From positions 1 to 64,000 of the forward strand of contig CAYWRZ010000013.1 of assembly GCA_964460845.1 (NCBI GenBank): DNA of 64,000 bases. The letters are read 5' to 3'. This document shows, piece by piece, positions 59,233 to 64,000 of this stretch. The DNA is from CAYWRZ01 sp964460845. GTDB lineage: Bacteria; Bacteroidota; Bacteroidia; Flavobacteriales_D; UBA2798. Position 1 is the stretch's first letter, and each line of letters starts with the position of its first letter. A program made the translations under genes and the position numbers. Below the pieces are notes generated by a model that did no database searches, was not told the origin of the DNA, and worked only from the letters and a program-made list of their open reading frames with translations.

Positions 59233-61410
59233 TCAACGAAGTATGGTCACGTGCCCGGTATAAGGACCAAAAGCCGTGTTGGCCGGAATAACAATGTAAA
59301 AATAGGTGCCTTCGGGCACACCGCCGCCGTTCCAGTTGTTCTTATAGTCGTCAGATTCGTACAGGAGCTGCCCCCAGCGGTTGTATATCTGCACTTTGGT
59401 ATTGGGATGATTTTCAATGCCGGCAATAATGAACGTATCGTTGGCGCCGTCGCCATTGGGTGAAAATACATTCGGTACAATAAGCTCACAGCCGATAAAG
59501 GTATAAGCTGCCGAAGCCATTGCCGTGGCTCCGCAACGATCGATTACGGTGACGGTATAAGTGCCGTCTTGCGGCGTACCGGGAAACACCAATTGTCCGC
59601 TACCCGGATCAGAGGCGATAGGATTACCGTTGGGATCGAGCCAGGCTATCTGATACCCGCCGGCGCCACCGGTAATTTGCGGCACTATCGAAAGACTTTC
59701 TCCAAGACAAAACTCTCCGGGCGCGACAGTCACCCTAAGCGTATCGTACTCCGGTATAAGTACCTCAAAAGTCACGGTCGAATCGACCCCACAGGCATCG
59801 GCTACCGTAACGCTGTAGGTGGTATTCACTATCGGCGCTACCGCAATCAGGGAAGTGGTATCGGAAGTGCTCCACGCAAAAGAATAAGGAGGCCCTCCTG
59901 CACCCGAAAGTACAGTAACGGAAAGCGTCACTATATCGCCCGCACAAACCTGCGTATCCTGCGCAAGCTGAAAAATATAGGGATCAGGTACGGGAATGGT
60001 AACCCGTATGGTATCGGTATCGGTTTGTCCGCACAAATCGGTTACAGTAACCGTAAATTCGGAATTCGAATTAATAACCGGCACGATATTAGGCGTGGTG
60101 GCTCCGTTGCTCCAGAGGAACGTATAAGGCGGCGTTCCGCCAGTAATAACGGGCGTAAGCGCAGCGGTTTGTCCCGGGCAGGCCACGGTCTGATCAGCAC
60201 CTAAATCGACCGTCAGCAATTCGGGATCCACAATAAGCAGAATGGCTTCTTCTACCAGCGTATCTCCGCAGGCGGTATAGGTGGTAATGGTAATGGTTAC
60301 CGTATCTACACTACCGGGACTGCCAGCGCCTATGGGGTTAACCACCAAATCTACAGTGCTTTCGCCGGGCAGGAAAATTACGCTGTCGGCAATGGCCGTA
60401 TAATCCACCCCGTTGACCGCATTACCGCCTATGTCAAAATTCACCACAAGCGAATCGGTATCGTCGGGTCGGCTAAACGTAAATGTAGCATTGTCGCAAT
60501 TGCGGGTAATTATAGTGTCTCCGCTGAGTGTGGTTACTTCTACGCTGACCCCGCCGCCGTCGGAGTTAAAGCTCCCGGCTTCGAGAAATACGCCCGAATC
60601 ATAATTCTCGTCGCCCATGTCGGCAATGGCCATCTTAATGTGATAGGTTTCGCCACATTGCACCCTCGCCGAAGCGGTAAGCACTCGGGTAAAGCCGTCG
60701 TACTGAATAGTAGCGCCGCCCGAATTATCTACGTAGTAAGTGCTGTAGCTGGTCCAATTGGGATCGCTTGCGGCACAGGTAAATGGAAAGAACCCGAGCC
60801 CCGCTACCCCTGGATTCACGGTGTTAATCGCCACAAAGGTAGCCGTACCCGGCACAAGCGCCAGGTTGACCCCGCCATTGCTGAACCCCCCGCTAAAGCC
60901 GGGTCCGCTAATAAAAAACCCGAACACATCGTTGTAATCGCTGCATACGTATTCGGGATATTCTTCGGAAGCAAATACATAACGAAACTGCACACTATCG
61001 CCTGCCGGTATAAAATCAAATTCCAGCACCGCCACATCGTACTGCGCATTGGACAGGATAATGCCCAAATCGGGATCGCTGCTGGAAACACCTCCACCCA
61101 GCGTAGCATTATCTAAATTATTGGGACCGACCGCCACCTGCACATTACCGGTACCGAGTATTATTCCACGGTTAATCCCCAGGTTCGTGCCATTTGCGGT
61201 AAAAGAGCCTACCTGGTTGCTCACTGTATTGGCCGGTACACCGTTAAACATTACGTTCGATACCGATACCCCCGAACCGAGCAGTACGCTTCGTACAAGC
61301 TGATCGGGAGTCTGTGTCGTATTGTTGATCACTAATTGCGCAGAAGCGGAGATACTATAGCTAAAAAAAAGTAAAAGAAGCGTAAGGCTCCTCACACTTA
61401 ATGTTTTCAT
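59233..61410 (-). CDS. Choice-of-anchor L surface protein with T9SS type B sorting domain
   Basis: 725 residues from MKTLSVRSLTLLLLFFSYSI; an in-frame start at 61443 is less signal-like. A signal peptide, a choice-of-anchor L domain (about 40-290, GINRGIILGTG, VRYVFASEEYPEY-like FRYVFASEEYPEYVC), a Calx-beta-like segment, three PKD/Ig-like SprB-type modules (VDLGADQTVACPGQTAALTP) and a gliding-type C-terminal domain (VFSPNGDGANDTF, YNRWGQLLYES, WNGGGVPEGTYFY). The end is type B, so it is exported by T9SS and attached to the surface. An adhesin role is likely. Confidence 0.9.
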   Translation of the reverse strand: MKTLSVRSLTLLLLFFSYSISASAQLVINNTTQTPDQLVRSVLLGSGVSVSNVMFNGVPANTVSNQVGSFTANGTNLGINRGIILGTGNVQVAVGPNNLDNATLGGGVSSSDPDLGIILSNAQYDVAVLEFDFIPAGDSVQFRYVFASEEYPEYVCSDYNDVFGFFISGPGFSGGFSNGGVNLALVPGTATFVAINTVNPGVAGLGFFPFTCAASDPNWTSYSTYYVDNSGGATIQYDGFTRVLTASARVQCGETYHIKMAIADMGDENYDSGVFLEAGSFNSDGGGVSVEVTTLSGDTIITRNCDNATFTFSRPDDTDSLVVNFDIGGNAVNGVDYTAIADSVIFLPGESTVDLVVNPIGAGSPGSVDTVTITITTYTACGDTLVEEAILLIVDPELLTVDLGADQTVACPGQTAALTPVITGGTPPYTFLWSNGATTPNIVPVINSNSEFTVTVTDLCGQTDTDTIRVTIPVPDPYIFQLAQDTQVCAGDIVTLSVTVLSGAGGPPYSFAWSTSDTTSLIAVAPIVNTTYSVTVADACGVDSTVTFEVLIPEYDTLRVTVAPGEFCLGESLSIVPQITGGAGGYQIAWLDPNGNPIASDPGSGQLVFPGTPQDGTYTVTVIDRCGATAMASAAYTFIGCELIVPNVFSPNGDGANDTFIIAGIENHPNTKVQIYNRWGQLLYESDDYKNNWNGGGVPEGTYFYIVIPANTAFGPYTGHVTILR

Positions 61411-61546
61411 AATTGCAGGCATTCGTAAGATTAGCTCTTCCATTTAACTTAAGAGACTGCTAAATTAAGCTTATAGTTGCATTTTGGCGAAAAAAAACGC
61501 TCGTTATTGAAAAAGAATCAGTTAAGAAGAAGCCCGAGATAAACCT

Positions 61547-61554
61547 TATATTTG
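61547..61554 (+). promoter_or_regulatory. Candidate -7 box (TATATTTG) for the dipeptidase gene
   Basis: Perfect TAnnTTTG ending 20 bases before the ATG at 61575. TTAAG near 61522 lies at about the -33 distance but differs from TTTG. Confidence 0.5.
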
Positions 61555-61574
61555 CCTGAAAATCGACAAGGACA

Positions 61575-62948
61575 ATGAGTGATATCAAAAATTACGTGCA
61601 CGAAAACCGTGACCGCTTCATCGAAGAACTGTGCGACCTGCTTCGCATTCCTTCTGTAAGCGCCGACCCGAAGTATAAAGCCGATGTGCTCCGCACCGCC
61701 GAAGCCGTACGCGACAGGCTTAAAGAAGCCGGTGCCGACCATGCCGAGCTTTGCCCCACTAAAGGCAATCCTATCGTGTATGCCGAAAAAATAATAGACC
61801 CCACCCTGCCTACCGTGCTGGTGTACGGTCACTACGATGTGCAACCCGCCGATCCGTTTGAGCTGTGGACCTCCCCCCCCTTCGAACCCGTTATCAAAGA
61901 CGAAAAGATATATGCACGGGGTGCCTGCGACGACAAAGGGCAGATGTACATGCACGTGAAGGCTTTCGAAACCATGCTCAAGACCAACTCGCTCACCTGC
62001 AACGTGAAATTCATGATCGAAGGTGAAGAAGAAGTGGGCTCCGATAACTTAGGCCCGTTTGTGAAGGAAAATAAGGAGAAGCTCAAGGCTAACGTGATCC
62101 TTATCTCCGACACCGCCATGATTGCCAACGACACGCCCTCGATAGATGTAGGACTGCGCGGACTGAGCTACCTCGAAGTAGAAGTGACCGGACCCAACCG
62201 CGACCTGCACTCGGGTGTTTATGGCGGCGCCGTAGCCAACCCGATCAACATTCTCTGCAAAATGGTCGCCTCGCTGCACGACGAAAACAACCACATCACC
62301 ATTCCCGGTTTTTACGATGCGGTAGCCGAACTTAGCGAAGCCGAAAGAGCCGAAATGGCCAAAGCGCCTTTCGATCTGGAACATTACAAAAAAGACCTCG
62401 ACATCGCTGAAACCTATGGCGAAAAAGGCTATTCGACTATCGAACGCACCGGTATCCGTCCTACGCTCGACGTGAACGGTATCTGGGGCGGCTACACCGG
62501 AGAAGGTGCCAAAACCGTGCTGCCCTCCAAAGCATTCGCCAAAATCTCGATGCGCCTGGTACCCAATCAAGGTTCCAAAGCCATCACCGAGCTCTTCCAA
62601 AAACACTTTACAAGCATCGCTCCCGAAGCTGTAAAAGTGGAAGTAAGACCACACCACGGCGGAGAACCCGTAGTGGTATCGACCGATTCGGCCGCTTACC
62701 TGGCCGCCAGCCGTGCCATGGAAGAAACCTTCGGTAAAAAGCCCGTACCCACCCGCGGCGGCGGAAGCATCCCCATCGTGGCGCTGTTCAAAAAAGAGCT
62801 GGAACTCGACACCGTGCTGATGGGCTTCGGACTCGATTCGGACGCTATTCACTCGCCCAACGAGCACTACGGCGTATTCAACTACCTGAAAGGTATCGAA
62901 ACCATTCCCCTTTTCTACCGGAATTTTGCGCAGCTCACTCAGCCATAA
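61575..62948 (+). CDS. M20-family dipeptidase
   Basis: 457 residues. Metal ligands: His86/Asp88 in VYGHYDVQPADPF, the bridging Asp in ARGACDDKGQM, catalytic Glu pair EGEEEVGSDNL, and a late His in SPNEHYGVFNYL. A dimerisation domain is inserted (about 200-320). No signal peptide, so a cytoplasmic Zn-dependent dipeptidase of the CNDP type is likely. Its 3' end overlaps the LEA2-like lipoprotein gene. Confidence 0.93.
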   Translation: MSDIKNYVHENRDRFIEELCDLLRIPSVSADPKYKADVLRTAEAVRDRLKEAGADHAELCPTKGNPIVYAEKIIDPTLPTVLVYGHYDVQPADPFELWTSPPFEPVIKDEKIYARGACDDKGQMYMHVKAFETMLKTNSLTCNVKFMIEGEEEVGSDNLGPFVKENKEKLKANVILISDTAMIANDTPSIDVGLRGLSYLEVEVTGPNRDLHSGVYGGAVANPINILCKMVASLHDENNHITIPGFYDAVAELSEAERAEMAKAPFDLEHYKKDLDIAETYGEKGYSTIERTGIRPTLDVNGIWGGYTGEGAKTVLPSKAFAKISMRLVPNQGSKAITELFQKHFTSIAPEAVKVEVRPHHGGEPVVVSTDSAAYLAASRAMEETFGKKPVPTRGGGSIPIVALFKKELELDTVLMGFGLDSDAIHSPNEHYGVFNYLKGIETIPLFYRNFAQLTQP

Positions 62949-63438
62949 AATCACACTCCTCTCTGGAAAAGGACTGTCGGCGCTGCTGGCAATCCTTTTC
63001 CTTTTTTCTTCCTGCCTCAGCTACGATCAGATAGACCTGAAAAAAGTCAACAATCTTCAGGTAAATGAGTTTACCCGCGAGAAAATGGTGGTCACCTTCA
63101 ACGTGAGGCTCCACAATCCGAACGGCTATAAAATCAAAATCGTAAAAGGCGACCTCGATTTGTTTATCGGCGGAACTGAAGCCGGAAAAGCCAGGCTGAG
63201 CAAAAAAGTAAAGCTCAAAAAACGCAGCGAAGAAGATTACGACATTATCGTCGAAGCCGACCTGAAAGATCTCGGCAAAGCCCTGCTCAATTCTTCACTT
63301 ACTATTGCGCTTACACGCAGTGCCCCCGTCAAAATCAAAGGCTGGATCAAAGGACGCGTATTCGTTTTCGGGAAAAAATTCCGCGTAGAATTTAAAGAAA
63401 ACGTGGATCTGAGCAAGTTTAAACTTCCTTCATTTTAA
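62926..63438 (+). CDS. LEA2-like lipoprotein
   Basis: 170 residues from a TTG at 62926 that overlaps the dipeptidase gene by 23 bases; later CTG codons are alternatives. Lipobox LFLFSSC gives Cys30. The mature part (VTFNVRLHNPNGYKIKIVKG, LDLFIGGTEAGKARLSKKV) has the LEA type 2 water-stress/hypersensitive (WHy) fold. Function unknown. Start is uncertain because no ATG fits. Confidence 0.8.
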   Translation: MRSSLSHKITLLSGKGLSALLAILFLFSSCLSYDQIDLKKVNNLQVNEFTREKMVVTFNVRLHNPNGYKIKIVKGDLDLFIGGTEAGKARLSKKVKLKKRSEEDYDIIVEADLKDLGKALLNSSLTIALTRSAPVKIKGWIKGRVFVFGKKFRVEFKENVDLSKFKLPSF

Positions 63439-63443
63439 CACCT

Positions 63444-64000
63444 ATGTCCGCTTCCAACCGACTCGGTAAGGAAAGCAGCCCTTACCTGCTTCAGCATGCC
63501 CTTAACCCCGTCGATTGGTACCCCTGGGGTAAAGAAGCATTGGATAAAGCGCTGCGCGAAAACAAGCTGCTGCTCATAAGCGTAGGCTATTCTTCCTGCC
63601 ACTGGTGTCATGTGATGGAACACGAATCGTTCGAAGACGAAGAAGTGGTCCGGGTCATGAATGCCCATTTTGTCTGTATCAAAGTAGATCGGGAAGAACG
63701 CCCCGACGTGGATCAGGTCTATATGAACGCCATTCAACTGATGAACGGACAAGGCGGCTGGCCACTCAACTGCTTTGCCCTGCCCGACGGCCGACCGGTA
63801 TATGGCGGCACCTATTTCCCCAAAGAAGCCTGGCTCTCGGTGCTGCATCAGCTTGCCCTGCTCTACCGCAACGAAAACGAAAAAGTAGTCGAATACGCCG
63901 CCAAGCTTACGCAAGGCATACAACTGAGCGAGCTCGTTACTCCACCCGATACACCGGTAAAATTTTCACGCGATACGCTGGCGCAACTGGTAGCACGCTG
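63444..64000 (+). CDS. DUF255 thioredoxin-domain protein, N-terminal part (cut by window edge)
   Basis: Starts MSASNRLGKESSPYLLQH six bases after the lipoprotein gene stop and runs off the right edge after about 185 codons. The DUF255/YyaL motifs are clear: ENPVDWYPWG-like NPVDWYPWGKEAL, the thioredoxin site SSCHWCHVMEHESFED (CxxC), VDREERPDVDQVYM and GQGGWPLNCF. Family members also have a glycosidase-like C-terminus, not seen here. Role unclear. Confidence 0.92.
   Translation, partial: MSASNRLGKESSPYLLQHALNPVDWYPWGKEALDKALRENKLLLISVGYSSCHWCHVMEHESFEDEEVVRVMNAHFVCIKVDREERPDVDQVYMNAIQLMNGQGGWPLNCFALPDGRPVYGGTYFPKEAWLSVLHQLALLYRNENEKVVEYAAKLTQGIQLSELVTPPDTPVKFSRDTLAQLVAR

Overview
The window is a stretch of a Bacteroidota chromosome. 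The evidence is type IX secretion (T9SS) sorting tails on several secreted proteins, two PorG-type (DUF6089) genes, two TonB-dependent receptors, promoters of the Bacteroidota type (TTTG, about 19 bases, TAnnTTTG), and the phylum's typical gene neighbourhoods: CBS protein/nadK/porG/uppS/bamA/skp/murI, alaS/M23 peptidase/MerR, and coaX/outer-membrane protein/lptC/CorC/ppiD. Family-level placement is not possible from the sequence alone. The only RNA gene seen is a tRNA-Phe. No prophage, insertion sequence or CRISPR array was seen.

Layout. 1-1237: start of a secreted adhesin-like protein that runs off the left edge. 1480-10242: a divergent nucleic-acid-scavenging locus. On the minus strand lie a TonB receptor, a DUF5689 lipoprotein and a secreted T9SS protein with an OB-like domain; on the plus strand lie an endonuclease/exonuclease/phosphatase-fold protein and a T9SS-sorted endonuclease I. 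10357-22610: housekeeping and envelope biogenesis (hydrolase, pdxJ, CBS-ACT protein, BamA-like protein, nadK, two PorG paralogues, uppS, bamA, two OmpH/Skp chaperones, murI, gamma-carbonic anhydrase). 22708-25868: a metal-linked trio (HMA protein, TonB receptor, small Cys/His-rich protein). 26038-37031: nfu, hutU, unknown proteins, alaS, M23 peptidase, MerR regulator, glucosaminidase with LysM. 37131-49797: a long minus-strand block (ABC exporter, dnaJ, grpE, TlpA-like thioredoxin, a sigma-54-type regulator without a DNA-binding domain, ppiD, CorC-like protein, lptC, outer-membrane protein, coaX).

49903-64000 is the accessory part. After tRNA-Phe comes a small GIY-YIG nuclease gene whose 3' end is made of a palindromic repeat. 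The palindrome opens an array of 20-bp tandem units and longer duplications, interrupted by exactly 100 N (an assembly gap of unknown true size). Next come a VOC protein, a DUF6265 protein, a stress-type SDR with three tiny disordered proteins and a DUF6496 protein, unknown membrane proteins, a GNAT acetyltransferase, a predicted seven-bladed propeller with no signal peptide, an orphan histidine kinase, a T9SS type-B-sorted surface protein, an M20 dipeptidase, a LEA2-like lipoprotein and the start of a DUF255 thioredoxin-domain protein.

The most unusual item is the GIY-YIG gene fused to its palindrome array (50243-51381), which looks like a REP-type selfish or domesticated element that uses a GIY-YIG nuclease. 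The seven-bladed propeller (56773-57954) and the cluster of disordered proteins (53389-54428) come next.
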